Positions 11,976-23,340 of a DNA stretch of 64,000 bases are shown here, piece after piece. A model generated the notes under the pieces. That model was not told where the DNA came from and did not search any database. It was given only the letters and a program-made list of their open reading frames with translations. Position numbers and translations under genes: made by a program. The stretch spans positions 5,639,576 to 5,703,575 of the forward strand of contig JAQFVV010000036.1 in assembly GCA_028023455.1 (NCBI GenBank), in the 5' to 3' direction. The DNA comes from Epiperipatus broadwayi (Eukaryota; Onychophora; Udeonychophora; Euonychophora; Peripatidae). Position 1 is the first letter of the stretch. The number at the start of each line of letters is the position of its first letter.

Positions 11976-12974
11976 GACTATACAAAAATATTATTTGAAT
12001 AATTTATATTGTTTTTTTTTAGGATTGTTGGAAAGGCATTATGTATATAGTGGTATATGTAAAAGCTATTTTATCTTACTTTAATATTAATTCAAAAATT
12101 AACATTAAGATTATAATAATACTGGAAATAAAGTTCAACAAATTATAAAAATTATTCTACTAATATAGTTTCTTTAGATATCAGCTATAGTTTCAAGGTG
12201 GCTCTTGATTAGATAACAAACGATTTAGTCCAAAATTTTTGTGTTGATATATATCCATATGACTAAGTCAGTGTTTGTTTTTGTTGCAAATCCTTAATAA
12301 TTATAAAGCATTTTTCTTCTTTAGTAATTCTGATTAACAAATTTTGCTCTAAGTGTTTTGATGTACATTTTAAGTTTAATGTTTTATTAGATAGTTTTAT
12401 TTGACATCATATTTATATTCTTACCACTTAACATAATCATAAATAAAGAAAGTAGCAATAATATTAAACTAAAACAGATCCCAAAATGTCGTCATTATAT
12501 ATTCAGTTATGTGATTAATTTGCAACATGTACATATCTCATCAAACGTGATCTAATTTCAGTGCGTAGTTATAGCTGGCTGATATACGTTTTACAGGAAA
12601 ACTGTTTTTCTTTTTGCTTAAGTATTGATTTTGTTTATATCATAGAAATGTCGATTTCAGTTAAATGTATTTTCAAGCATGGATACAGTCCTTTTTTATA
12701 CTACACATGTAATGAAATAATCTTTAAATTCCCAGATTTTATTTAACATATGCTGCTATTTATAAAATACAAGTTTTATTTTGAATAAAAAATGAATGAG
12801 AATTTTACTTTCACCATGTGCGATTTAATATAACTAACAAGAATATTAAACATCATATCACACATCTTTTATTCTATTATTTTTAAAAAAAAACAAATAT
12901 CATATGCAAACTGTTATTTCTGTTTTGCAATAATAAATGAATTACTTCAAAAGAGACTTAGAAAGTGTATTTAT
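11976..12974. other. AT-rich sequence, nothing recognised
   Basis: No supported feature. Confidence 0.4.
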
Positions 12975-13195
12975 ATATTGGACTATTTCCAGTGGTCGGG
13001 CCAGCAGCAATAGAAGAAGAAAAAATATTAGTATCTCTTGAAACATTGTGCATATACTAACCTGTGTGCTTATTACTAACAGTTAAATGTAACTGAAAAA
13101 TTTAAATAAAGTTATTTTTTTTCTTAAGACGTTCAATACTTAATATTAGATGGTGTAAATAACCAAATATATAAATAAAAACAAAAATACTATCA
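12975..13195 (+). repeat. Family C repeat, partial copy
   Basis: It shares GGCCAGCAGCAATAGAAGAAG, the ATTGTGCATATACTAACCTG block and the TAAATAAAGTTATT / TTCAATACTTAATATTAGATGG tail with copy 1. The tRNA-like head is missing. The CTGAAGA core is decayed to AGAAGA. Confidence 0.65.
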
Positions 13196-14244
13196 TAATA
13201 AACTTTCATGAGAGAATTGGAAATATCTTATATACATTCCAATAATAAATCAATTCTCTGCAATGTAGTATTTCAAATGCCAAGTTCTCCAGAGAATGTA
13301 ATTTCAAGTAATAATGAATCGAACAAAGTTGGAATATATGTGACAAAGGAGGGAAAAAAGTCCTGATTCAACATTTTAGTTGATCTGCTTTTTCAAAGAA
13401 TTACAAATATCAATTCTCAGAATACTTTTTATTCTGAAAGTCACACTTTTAAAACAACATATAATCTAGTTTCTTGTTTTAGAACGTAACATGATAATAT
13501 TATCAAATAACTTTGTGGTAAAGAGTAATTCCATATTATGAACATTGCCAATTAAAATAAGTTTATATTTGCAACATAAATAATGACTTAAGAAACATTA
13601 TATAATTTAAATCTTGTTATATTGGATGTAAGGAACTTATTGAGGCAATGATATTACAACTATCAGTTATGTTTATGACTGATTTTGTTTCCAAATAACT
13701 TTCTGATAGCCAATTCAACTACCATTTTAATATTAGTCAGTAAATGGGTGTTTATATATTTTCAGCTAGAATAAAACAAGGATTTGAAAAACACTCAAAT
13801 TCTTATCAACACTGCAAATGATAATCCTGGTTGTTTGTTTTATTTGTTTATATTTCTCTATAATGGACTATTGAAAAAGCTTTTGGTAGTGAGTGAATTT
13901 AAAGTCCATTTTACAAATCTTTTTCCCAATATTTTTACTTGTAATTTACAATATAATCATGCTAATTAAATATTTGAATAAACAATATATATTTTAAATT
14001 TATAATGTATCTCTAAATATTGAAATGTTAAAGAAATTGTGTTAATAAAAAAGGCAAGTAATGAGAACCAATCATTGATATTCATCAAATCTTATTAAGT
14101 AATCATAATAATAATTCCTAGTGACAATCACTTATAATTATTCAGAAAACTTAGTATTTATATTTGTACTTACATATATTTGGTAATTGACATATTTTTT
14201 AATATTCAATTTTATGTACTATTTTAAGCCAATAAACATCACAT
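13196..14244. other. AT-rich sequence, nothing recognised
   Basis: I looked here for the next Popeye exon on the minus strand and found no convincing acceptor-ORF-donor combination. Confidence 0.4.
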
Positions 14245-14515
14245 GATCACCATTTCTTATGCTTGCTCATAACGTCATTAAAACAAATAAAACTCTCTAT
14301 ATGTATTGTCACTCAGTGCAAGCCAGAGTAATTTATGGGTTCCAGAATGTGCAGTGCTCTGAGATCCAAGACTCCTCACTGATGAAGGCCATAAGCCAGA
14401 AACTAGTCTGGGAATATTGGATGAGTAGACACTAGATGGGGATTTTATGCACAAGCCTTCTGGCATCCATTGATTATTCTGGCTTAGTGACAATACGTAT
14501 AGAGAGTTTTGCCTA
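14245..14515. repeat. Family B fold-back repeat with hammerhead-like centre, copy 1
   Basis: Outer arms AAACTCTCTATATGTATTGT (from about 14289) and its inverted partner ACAATACGTATAGAGAGTTT (to about 14508) enclose GCAAGCCAGAGTAAT / ATTATTCTGGCTTAG arms and a hammerhead-like segment. Other copies lie at 19965-20505 and 42044-42362. No coding capacity. Confidence 0.8.
14372..14430 (+). ncRNA. Hammerhead-ribozyme-like motif, family B
   Basis: CTGATGA (14379-14385) is followed by a short hairpin (GGC, loop CATAA, GCC), GAAA (14399-14402) and C-TA-GTC, with predicted cleavage after C14408. The arms of stem I, TCCTCA before the core and TGGGAA after the site (TGGGGA in other copies), can pair. 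A non-canonical A-A opposition sits at the base of stem II, where active ribozymes normally have G-C. Activity is therefore uncertain. Confidence 0.5.
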
Positions 14516-14629
14516 TTTTAATGTATTATTTTACTAAAATCAATTAAGGATCACATTCTGAATAAAGAATATTTTTATAAATAAAAATTCATATATATTT
14601 ACTTAAATATTAAATTAAATAATTCTCAC

Positions 14630-14782
14630 CTTTTCATTTAAGGAGTAAAGCTTGGTTGTTATATCTCTTGCTATTAAGGTGGTCATTACAGTACAGATGT
14701 AAGGATCTTTGACAAACAGATATTCCAAGAGTTGTCTTTGCCAGAAGATATATGTACAGGTACTAGAGGCTACTATAGTCAC
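14630..14782 (-). CDS. popdc1: Popeye-domain protein (POPDC/BVES-like), downstream exon of the pair
   Basis: On the minus strand this 153-nt exon follows an ACTTTTAG acceptor and ends at a GTGAGA donor. It encodes exactly 51 codons with no stop and is in phase 0 with the exon at 63883-63991. It starts V-T-I, which completes the Popeye F-x-V-T cAMP-contact motif. The middle has F-W-Q-R in the place of the family's conserved W-(S/T)-R segment. It ends ARDITTKLYSLNEK, very close to the GKDITNKLYSLND signature of POPDC1. It therefore covers the C-terminal half of the Popeye domain. The less conserved C-terminal tail should lie in exons beyond this one; I could not identify any between 1 and 14629. 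A missense change in the motif (Q to K) is visible, but invertebrate orthologues vary here. Confidence 0.9.
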
Positions 14783-14790
14783 CTAAAAGT

Positions 14791-15597
14791 AAACAGGTAA
14801 AATGATATCTCATGATATGGTAAATAGCACATTTGCTAGCATGTTTTTGTTTTTGAGTTTAACATGAATTAAATAAAATTGTTTCAAGTTATAAGCAATT
14901 ATAGAATGTTTCTTAGGTATCTGACTTACAGGAAACAAAGCTATACACCCAACTATTGCTCAGTGCTCTTCAGTCAGAATTTATTAAACTATTGATGCCA
15001 TCATATTATCTCTTTGCTATAGAGAATCCTGGTGAACCCTTTCTTTTGATGCAGGCTAATTGGAGACTGTTTTGTCTTTTTTCATATTCCTATCTATACC
15101 ATATTGATAATAAAATATATATAATAAAATGTACTAACTATTAAGCAAATGTGTTAAATAAATATCATTAGTTCTCGTTTAACTTTAGCTTAGCGCTTCT
15201 AACGCTTGAATCTCTAAGCCAGTTTATAGTCGATCTTTTATTAATGAAGAGCATTGTTTTGCAAATGTGAAGCTTTATTTTGCTTTATGCTTTTCTTTTG
15301 ACAAAGCGCTTGTTATTAATGTGTAATTTAGATTAATAAAATATATAATTATCAATCTAATTTCAGACTAATAATATAGATAGACAAGGATATTGATTTT
15401 AAATCATAAATGTTGAAACTTTCAATAACTATAATAATAGCAGTTCTGGCAATTACATAGTATATATTGTTGGTGTCACATCAATACACTAGCCAAAATA
15501 TGGTTGGCATTGTCTTTTGACAGCAATATATATCTAAAGCAATGTAGAATACATTACTTTTATTAATAAAATATTTACAATAAGTTAATTAGATTTA
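14791..15597. other. Intron sequence flanking the exon, nothing else recognised
   Basis: AT-rich; no further element supported. Confidence 0.4.
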
Positions 15598-15909
15598 TTG
15601 ACTGCAGAAAGAGCTTGCTATTAACTGAAAGGAGACCCGTTTTTTCTTTGAAAGAATTAAGAGACTGAAGTGGAGTTGGGCTGGATATATTGCTAGAAGG
15701 GATGATGATAGATGGGCAATTGAAATCTTAGACTGGATTTTAAGAGATTGTAAAAGACCCAGAAAGAGACCACATGTGAGATGGTTAGATGAAATAAGAA
15801 AGTGTGCAGGGGTGATGTGGAGAAGAGAAGCTGAAGATCAGAGAAGATGGACTGAAGATGGAGAGACCTTCATCCTGCAATGGATTGATAATGATTGATG
15901 ATGATGATG
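15598..15909 (+). mobile_element. RTE LINE, 5'-truncated 3' end with GAT tail
   Basis: From about 15645 the segment encodes in one frame the RTE C-terminal tail: W-A-G-Y-I-A-R ... RPRKRPHVRW ... ETFILQWID. It then ends in (TGATGA)n. An 11-bp direct repeat, AATTAGATTTA, lies at 15587-15597 and 15910-15920 and may be the target-site duplication. If so, the first 45 bp inside it do not match the other RTE copies. Confidence 0.7.
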
Positions 15910-17204
15910 AATTAGATTTAGTTTTGAGAATATAGTAATATTAATAAATTAAATGCTATATTAATACCTTTTCAAACGCAAAAAAAAAACATTGTGATTA
16001 AATGCAACTCTAATGCATTTTCAACGCCAAGCAACCATTATATTTTTTATGACAGAAGCATGAAAATTTATAGTTAAATAAGCTGTTCCAAAATGTACTC
16101 AGTGAAGTATTATTGAATTTTCTGTTAATTACTGAGTCTATGTTACTAGTTAACCATAAAACATGTTCATTTAACAGTATAATTTCATATTTCCATTTTT
16201 TAAATATAATGATTGCCTTTAATAAGAATGTTCAGTAGTAAAAATATTTGATAAGATCAATGCTTTTTTTGTGAATAAAGTAATATTAACATTACCTTTA
16301 ATTAAATAGTGGCATTACATTAGTTTTATACTAATATCAGGAGTCATCAAACTTTTTGATTATCAATCCCCACAAAATTTATTTTTAGTAGTTTATTTAT
16401 GTGTTACAAACAAAAAAAAAAGATTTTAGTATTTGATTCATTTATTACGCAATTTTACATTTATTAATACAAGTAATAACTATTCTATAATAATCATTTT
16501 AATAATTTTTCTGACTGACAAACAATCAGTGAGACAGATGGACTTGACAATTTTTAGCAAGATTATCAATATTTGGTTCAAAATTAGTAAGTTTTAGCCT
16601 TAAGTTGTCCCAAAATTCCACATTCACCTTATTTCTCTGTTTGGTTAAAATGGAATTAACATGACTAAAAACAACTTCAACCATACACAAACTTGGAAAT
16701 GCCAGAAAAAAAGAATATGCCATATCACAAAATTTTGTTTATTTTTTGTGTTATATTTATATTTATTCAAAAATTTCTCAAAGTTAAATTTTTAAAAAGC
16801 AGCTTTACTTCAAAATCAGCTACTAATTCAATATGTTCATTTTACAATTTGATGTTGACATTTTCAATTTGAGTGGAAAGTGGCATGATAATCCATTCTG
16901 GGATATCAATATTTTTTAAGTCTGCAAGATGTAGTTTTAAATCATCACTCAATTTTTGAAGATTTCTAAATATTTCTAAATTTTCATCTTTCATTTGCAG
17001 TTGTTGTAGATTTGAAAAGTACTGAAAATCTTTGTCTGAAGGTTTGTAATAATGGTATATTATAAGATGTGATATGTTGGACTATTTCCATCATTTATGA
17101 ATGAATGTTGAATGTATAGAAAATTTTAAACTTTATTTAAACTTTCCAAATACAAACAACTTGTTAGTAATAACATATAAATATACATACAGGTTAGTAA
17201 TTAC

Positions 17205-17260
17205 ACAACATTTCGAGTAGTATTATTTTCCACTCTTATTCAGGTGTTGCTGGCCTATAT
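17205..17260 (-). ncRNA. Hammerhead-like three-way junction, family C (minus copy)
   Basis: Complement reads CAACAC-CTGAATA, a GAGT...ACTC stem and GAAAT. Downstream on the same strand is an AAC-containing segment and, in other copies, GTGTTG that can pair with CAACAC. The core here has CTGAATA instead of CTGANGA. Stem II differs between copies but stays paired. Confidence 0.35.
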
Positions 17261-17435
17261 GCACAGTGACAATATTCATTTAGAAGTTGAACTCACACCT
17301 TTAGATTCTTGAATATTGAATTTAAGGCAAATGCTATACCAACAGAGCTATTCTGTCAAAGGCAACATATAGTAGAAATTTGATATATTTATATACAAGG
17401 GCCGATTCAAATCCTCCTAAGTCCTTCAAAACTGC

Positions 17436-17640
17436 ATCTATGAAATACCATGTAAATGTGGAAGGAAATACATTGGTGAGACCTGTTTCCCTGGTGAACA
17501 GTGATTGAAAGAGCACAAACTAATGGTTAAAAGAGAAAAAACAAATGTGGATAAAGAGGATAAAATCCATAAAAGAAAATTCAAGGAAGCTGCTTATATG
17601 ACAATGGTAAATAATCCTATAATCAACTAAGTGTGGCAAT
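17436..17640 (+). pseudogene. Penelope-like GIY-YIG endonuclease fragment
   Basis: In one frame this encodes IYEIPCKCGRKYIGET, the N-terminal strand pair and zinc-ligand Cys of a PLE GIY-YIG domain. A stop follows near 17505, then LKEHKLMVKRE and a lysine-rich stretch typical of the domain's helical part. It is short and stop-interrupted, hence non-functional. Confidence 0.75.
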
Positions 17641-18515
17641 ATGCAATGTATGGAAGCCTCTAATTAATCTTGTTCTTAAGGGAAAAATAATAATATAAAA
17701 AATTGGACTCAGGATTTGAACCAGCCCTCATATATAAATATATCAAATTTCTACTATATGTTGTCTTTGACAGAATAACTCAGTTGGTAGAGTGTTTGCC
17801 TTAAATTCGATATTCAAGAATCTAAAGGTGCAAGTTCAACTTCTAAGTGAATATTGTCACTGTGCATACAGGCCAGCAACACCTGAAGAAGAGTGGAGAA
17901 TAATACTATACCATATGTTGTGTAATTACTAACCTGTGTTGCCTATTTGTGTGTTATCACTAACAAGTTGTTTGTATTTGGAAAGTTTAAATAAAGTTTA
18001 AAATTTTCTATACATTCAACATTCACTCATAAATGATGGAAATAGTCCAACATATCACATCTTACTGAAAATCTTTATATAACAATGAAGATTTAAATAA
18101 ATTTAATTTGAGAACCTTGCCTTGGAATCTTGTTTGAACATCATTGAATTGTGCAAATAAGGCTGCTAAGTAAAAAATATGGTTCTTAGGTTTTTGCAGT
18201 TCATCACTCAGAAAAGAATTTATTTCAGTAAAAAATTCTATTATAGAATCAAATAACACAATGCGCCTTTCTAAAGATGTCCTTCTAGTCAACCAACTGA
18301 CTTTGCTGTAAAAAAATATTCCTGGTTTAAGAAGTCATCATTTTTCTCACAAAGTTTGTAAAACTGTCTCAATTTAAGAGGTTGGACTTTAATTTGATTA
18401 ATAGATAAAAATTGTAAATCATTATGCAAATCTGGACTGAGATATTTTGCCACTAGGTGGATTCTATGCAAAACACAGTGTGTAGTATGTATATCAGGAA
18501 CTTTTTCTTTAAGAA

Positions 18516-18881
18516 AAGTTAGCTTGAAAGGCTAATCTTTAGTTTATTACAATTTATAAACATAGTGCTATATAAATAAATGCCTCATTTACATATGTTT
18601 AGTTTCATTTAAGAGTGACATTTCATAAATTCTAGATAATTTCATTGACATCATTCGTTCAGACATAGTAAACGGTGATTTAAAGTGATTGATTTATCCT
18701 CACGCTTTCATATCCAGTACTTAAGATTTGCCCATATATAAGCATTTGGGTTGAATGAATAAGTGGATTCATTTATTCGTTCGCAAAGACTTTATCTTGT
18801 GTTGGAAATGAAAGTATTCATTTATTATTATTAACATTCGTAAAAAGCGCATGTATGTTAGCTTGAAAGGCTAATCTTTAG
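18516..18881. mobile_element. 340-bp repeat inserted in the hAT gene with an 8-bp target duplication
   Basis: TTTAAGAA occurs at 18508-18515 and 18882-18889, and the hAT frame rejoins when the insert is removed. The insert begins and ends with the same 29-bp sequence in direct orientation (18518-18546 and 18857-18885; GTTAGCTTGAAAGGCTAATC then TTTAGTTTA). It is therefore one 339-bp unit plus a partial second unit. A permuted copy lies at 56090-56405. Confidence 0.75.
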
Positions 18882-19789
18882 TTTAAGAAGAGTTGCAAAA
18901 CCTTGGTAATGGCCTATTGTAGCAGGTGTGTCATCTGTGGCTACTGCTATTATGTTGTTAAATGGAATGTCATATTTATTCAAACATTATCCTAAACACC
19001 AATATATTGTCACATCTTTTTCATCACTTGCAAGATATTCAGCAAATAAAAATTAATCAATGATTTGTCATTCAATTTTAGTATAATATCTGACATAAGC
19101 CATAAGAAGAAAAGAAATATCAAAAAAACAGACTCATCAAGTTGAATAGAAAACTTGCAATTTTTGAGCTCTGACATTTTCTACATCTTCAGGCATTTCA
19201 TCAATATGCCATTTTACAGAATTCATACTTAATGGTAAGAACTTGAGAATATTAACCGAGTCTTTTTTCATTACATTTTCAATGATATCTTTATTTCCAA
19301 GTATAAATACACCTCCTGCAATTGTGTATCGGTTTCCCTTTCTTGCTAAATGTTGTATGAAGCTATTAATCCTCCTTCAATTTCAACTATAAGCATTAAT
19401 GGCTTCATAAAACATTTTATCTTTAGTCGAGTTGCAAATTTTTCTTTAAGCTATTTTACAAAAAAAATCAAGATTTTTATCATTTTATCAGAATAAACTC
19501 TCTCAAGATGATCTTTCATTTTAGCTGGTTTCATTGCATCATCTTTAAAAGTTTTCACACAGAGAAGAACATAGGTATCAGTTCATTTATTGGAGAAGGA
19601 ATAAATTCAAATTGCAAATAATTCAGTGAATATTGTTGACATTTTTTGTTAGAAAATGATGCTGCTATTGCAGAATTAGATCCTATAAGTAATAAAAAAT
19701 AATGTTGGTTAGCATATAGTAATACATAGCAATTATACTCTTACCTACTTTATTATATGTACATGTCGATAATTGTGCAAAATATTAAA

Positions 19790-19960
19790 TGAATGGTGGT
19801 GTAAAAATGGCTATGGAGATGTTAATAATATCAGCATACTGTGAATGCTTGACATGTACTTCATTGTAAGTTATGTTTTGGGTAACCAAAGCATAGCCTC
19901 AGAAATTCCTGCTGGCCTTGGGTGACTCAATCCATAGCCATTTTTCACATAGACAGATAG
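19790..19960. repeat. Small fold-back sequence
   Basis: GTAAAAATGGCTATGGAGAT near 19801 is mirrored by ATCCATAGCCATTTTTCAC near 19930-19950. Confidence 0.5.
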
Positions 19961-19964
19961 TTAT

Positions 19965-20505
19965 AAGCCAATAAACATCACATGATCACCATTTCTTATG
20001 CTTGCTTATAACTGTTATTAAAACAGGCAAAATTCTCTATATATATTGCCACTCAGTGCAAGCCAGAGCAATCAATGGATGCCAGAAGGCCTGTGAATAA
20101 AATCCCCATCTAATGCCTACTCATCCAATATCTTCAGACTAGTTTCTGGCTTGTGGCATTCATCAGTGTGAACTGAGTTCAGACCTATATGACTATATAG
20201 GCTAATGAGCTTGGATTAAAATACTAGTGTTTTCAATTTAAGACTTATAGTTTTGTAGTTAAGTAGAAATAAAAGGTGGCTGCTGGAGGTTTGCATTAGA
20301 TCCTAGATTTAGGTGCAGTGTTTTCAGATTCAAGACTTCTCATTGACCAAGGCCATAAGCCAGTAACTAGTCTGGGGATATTGGATGAGCAGGTACTAGA
20401 TGGGGATTTTATGCACAAGCCTCTGGCATCCATTAATTATTCTAGCATGCACTGAGTGGCAATACATATAGAGAGTTTTGCCTATTTTAATAATGGATAG
20501 TTATA
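19965..20505. repeat. Family B fold-back repeat, copy 2 (full arms, larger loop)
   Basis: Arms of roughly 190 bp (19965-20165 and 20320-20505) are inverted copies that share GCCACTCAGTGCAAGCCAGA, CCCCATCTA and ACTAGTTTCTGGCTT. They are separated by about 150 bp of unrelated sequence. The left arm carries a hammerhead-like core on the minus strand; in the right arm the core is decayed (CATTGACCA). Confidence 0.8.
20127..20175 (-). ncRNA. Hammerhead-like motif, family B, minus strand
   Basis: Complement has CTGATGA (20160-20166), GAAA (20143-20146) and CTAGTC with the predicted site after the C opposite 20137. Stem II is weakened (TGC/GCC) and stem I pairing is poor. Confidence 0.35.
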
Positions 20506-20859
20506 CTGAATACATAGTCATGTTTGTATAATTTTTGCTGGTAAACAAACTGGTATTAAATCCATTAAAACAATATTCAAAAACATTATACATATAATTA
20601 TATTTGGGATTTTTAATCAATTTTTCCATCAATTCCCTATTCCCTATCAACTGCCAGTAATGTTATTTTGATCCTGGGGGTCGATATTGATGATTTTGAT
20701 AATCCTTGTTCTAGTATAATTAGTAAAAGTTTCAATGTTGTGAATGTTGGATAAGTAAAGGTTTATTCTGTATAGTTTGTTAACTGTGGCTGAGGGTGTT
20801 TTTGGCCAGTGTCAGAATCATAGCATTCGTGGATAGGTACCAATTTAGGATGCACTCAT

Positions 20860-22570
20860 GGCTATTTTAAAATTTAAAGATTGCCCAAAACTACTGCTGA
20901 CACATCCAAGTGATAAATGACATCAAATAATCCACATGTGGTCATGATATGACCATTCATTACAAAATCACAATTAACATCAATAATTAAAAAATTAAAA
21001 CACAAATTTCATACAACTATGCAATTTACAAAATATAAAAAATGGGAAGAACAAATAAATTTCAAAATATTAAAAGCTTATAATTTCTAAAATATGAATT
21101 CAAAATAATTAAACAGAAAAAATAAAAAAATAATAATGGTCACATATATTGATTAAAGACCGCATGTTCAATAAGTGTAAAATTGATCAAACCAAGCTTA
21201 TAATTTCAAAATACTAAAAGCTTTTAAAATATGAATTTTATTACAATTTAGGCCTATAACCACATGTTGAAAGAATGTAACTGTTCAAAAAATGTAGAAA
21301 CAACTGCTGAAGCATATTAATTCTACAATTACTAATAAATTGCATTTTATCTTAATATTTGTCAAAATAATAATGGTCTAAAGTAAATAATATTAATTTT
21401 TACAATTTATAAAAAGAAATGATTCAAATGGAAGTCAATCTCCGATAATACACTATTTCTTAAATATTATAAATCTATGTGCACTCTCCTGCTGGTAAGA
21501 GTTTAAAACATTTAAGTGAATCACTTAAGTTTAGAGCATACATTCTATTTACACCAACTTTTACAGACCATGCTTAAATCAGGGCTTGAGGCTATTGTGT
21601 GTCTGATGTTATAATCAAATCTTCAACTGTGTAAATCTATTTAACCCATGACAGGAGAAAGACAGTCTCTCAGTTTTAACCACCTTCAATTAGACAAACA
21701 TGACCTATAAAAAGATAATAAATCATCGTTTTTCTTACCAAAGCAAGTTATGTTGTGTACTTAATTTTTCACATGTCATTATTTGCAGCAGATGGATAAA
21801 AAGAATTTAAATGAGAAAGATTTATTTTTAAATTTCTCAAAGATGATAACACTACTTACAGATGGTGAAAAGGTTGGTGTTTTATCTTATTTAAACTCCA
21901 TACCTGTTTTGCCTTTGATATAGTCAAAAAAACCTCACATGATCAAATGTTGGTTTGATATCCACATCAGAAGATCAAATGTTAACAATGCCATTTTTTT
22001 ATCTCCATTTTTTTCTTCTAACTACATGAAACAAAGAAAGCATTCAACATCAGTGCTTTTTTCTAGTATGAAAAAATCATATTAATTGTAAAAATTAATA
22101 TGCTTTATTTCATAAGGTTATAATTCATATTTTAGAATGTATAAGCTTTTAGTTTTTTAAGATTATAAGCTTGGTATGAGCGATTTTATGTTATTTCAAC
22201 ATGAGCTTATGGGCATATATTATAAATATAATTCATATTTTACAAATTATAAGCTTTTAGTATTTTGAAAATTAGAAGATGGGTTTGATCACATTTCTGC
22301 ATCTTTTGAATGATAATTCGTATCATCAAAAATATCCTTCCACCTCCTCCATACTTTGGTGCTTTGCACCATCATTATTGTAATAACATTCATATTTTAG
22401 AAGTTTTAAGCTTTTAGTATTTAGACTCAATTCACCAGCATTTTGAAATCTAAGGACTACCCAAAACCACTACTAGCTGATATATCCTAGGGACTGTGTG
22501 TGGAATATCTGAATATCATTTATTACTTGGATGTGTCAGTGGTGGCTTAGGATGGCCCTTAGAATTCAAA
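20860..22570. repeat. Large imperfect inverted repeat
   Basis: CCCAAAACTACTGCTGACAC followed by ATCCAAGTGATAAATGA near 20885-20925 is mirrored by TCATTTATTACTTGGATGTG then TCAGTGGTGG near 22517-22555. Blocks with ATAAGCTTTTAGTAT / CATATTTTAGAA recur in opposite orientations at 21070-21230 and 22130-22430. The middle holds no recognised gene. Confidence 0.55.
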
Positions 22571-22599
22571 CTGGCAGTGAGCACACTCTAAATTCATAC

Positions 22600-23340
22600 C
22601 TATGGGCATCTGGATATGGTGTAGAATTTAAATGCAAACACAAACTTATTTATATGAAAGATTTCCATATTCCATGTTTAGGAGAGTCAGACATTAATTT
22701 TTTTATTATTAATGGCTTAATTGTAATTAGTGATAAATTATGCTTTTTTTTATCTTTCTATCATATCATTGAACCCATTAAAAATGTGTCTAAATAGTTG
22801 CTCATGATCCAAAAAAAATAGATTTATATTCTGGGTTATTTTTGGTAGACTTGTACAAGTAATTGTATAGGGAGGTTCTGGTGGCTATATTTTCCCTAGA
22901 CTTCCCATAAAATGCAGATGGTCAAGTTGCATTACTGCACTCAATCTTAAAAACAACACTAACAATGAAATATCCCAAGATTCAATACCTAAGATAGTAT
23001 ACAAGATTGAGTCCAATTGTGCACTTGCTAACCAGTATACTATGGAGAGTCTAAAGCAAATACACCACAAGAGACTACCAACACAGCATGCCAAAAATAA
23101 CCCAGAACATAAATATATTTTCTTGGAGCATAAACAACAACTTGGCCACATTTTTAATAGGTCCAGTAAATGTGAAAATTATTGTGAATAAGGTGATAGA
23201 AATATAAAAGAAGCATGGTTTATAACTAATAACAACCATGCCATTAATAAAAAAGAAAATAGTGTCCAACACTCCAAAATATGGATTAAATCTTTAATTT
23301 AAATTGATGCTTGCATTTAAATTCTACAACATATCCAGAA
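22600..23340. mobile_element. Inverted repeat pair around a probable PLE GIY-YIG remnant
   Basis: 22610-22855 and 23080-23330 are inverted copies (TGGATATGGTGTAGAATTTA versus complement TGGATATGTTGTAGAATTTA; both contain ATTTATATTCTGGGTTATTT-like blocks). Between them, near 22990-23070, one frame reads IVYKIESNCALANQYTMESL. It resembles a decayed VYxIxCxC ... YIGET start of a GIY-YIG domain. The layout copies that of 17034-18062. Confidence 0.5.

Larger units (their letters stand above)
17034..18062. mobile_element. Composite insertion: PLE fragment between inverted family C repeats
   Basis: The inserted 1.03 kb is flanked by a 14-bp direct repeat, TACTGAAAATCTTT (17020-17033 and 18063-18076). 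Removing it restores continuity of the hAT coding frame across KDFQ. Arms of about 340 bp (17050-17400 inverted; 17700-18060 direct) are family C repeats with tRNA-like and hammerhead-like parts. Between them is a GIY-YIG coding fragment. Inverted terminal copies around a truncated coding body are a known arrangement of Penelope-like elements. Confidence 0.8.
16526..19680 (-). pseudogene. hAT-superfamily transposase (BED-zinc-finger, ZBED5/SCAND3-like), broken by two insertions
   Basis: Read on the minus strand from high to low coordinates, blocks appear in family order. A decayed BED finger (AMKPAKMKDHLE near 19510-19560) comes first. RYTIAGGVFILG and LPLSMNSVKWHIDEMPEDV follow near 19190-19340. 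ATDDTPATIG lies near 18920-18950 and HCVLHRIHLVAKYL near 18440-18490. WLTRRTSLERRIVLFDSIIEF spans about 18230-18300. LADLKNIDIPEWII lies near 16880-16930. The C-terminal dimerisation block ends at 16526 (LRLKLTNFEPNIDNLAKNCQ). Frameshifts and stops occur throughout. Two later insertions interrupt it: 17034-18062 and 18516-18881. Such proteins catalyse cut-and-paste transposition; this copy cannot. Confidence 0.85.

Noticed and set aside
18516-18881. Hammerhead in the 340-bp permuted repeat
   Set aside because: CTGAACGA and GAAAT occur near each other, but the core spacing is wrong and no stem II forms.
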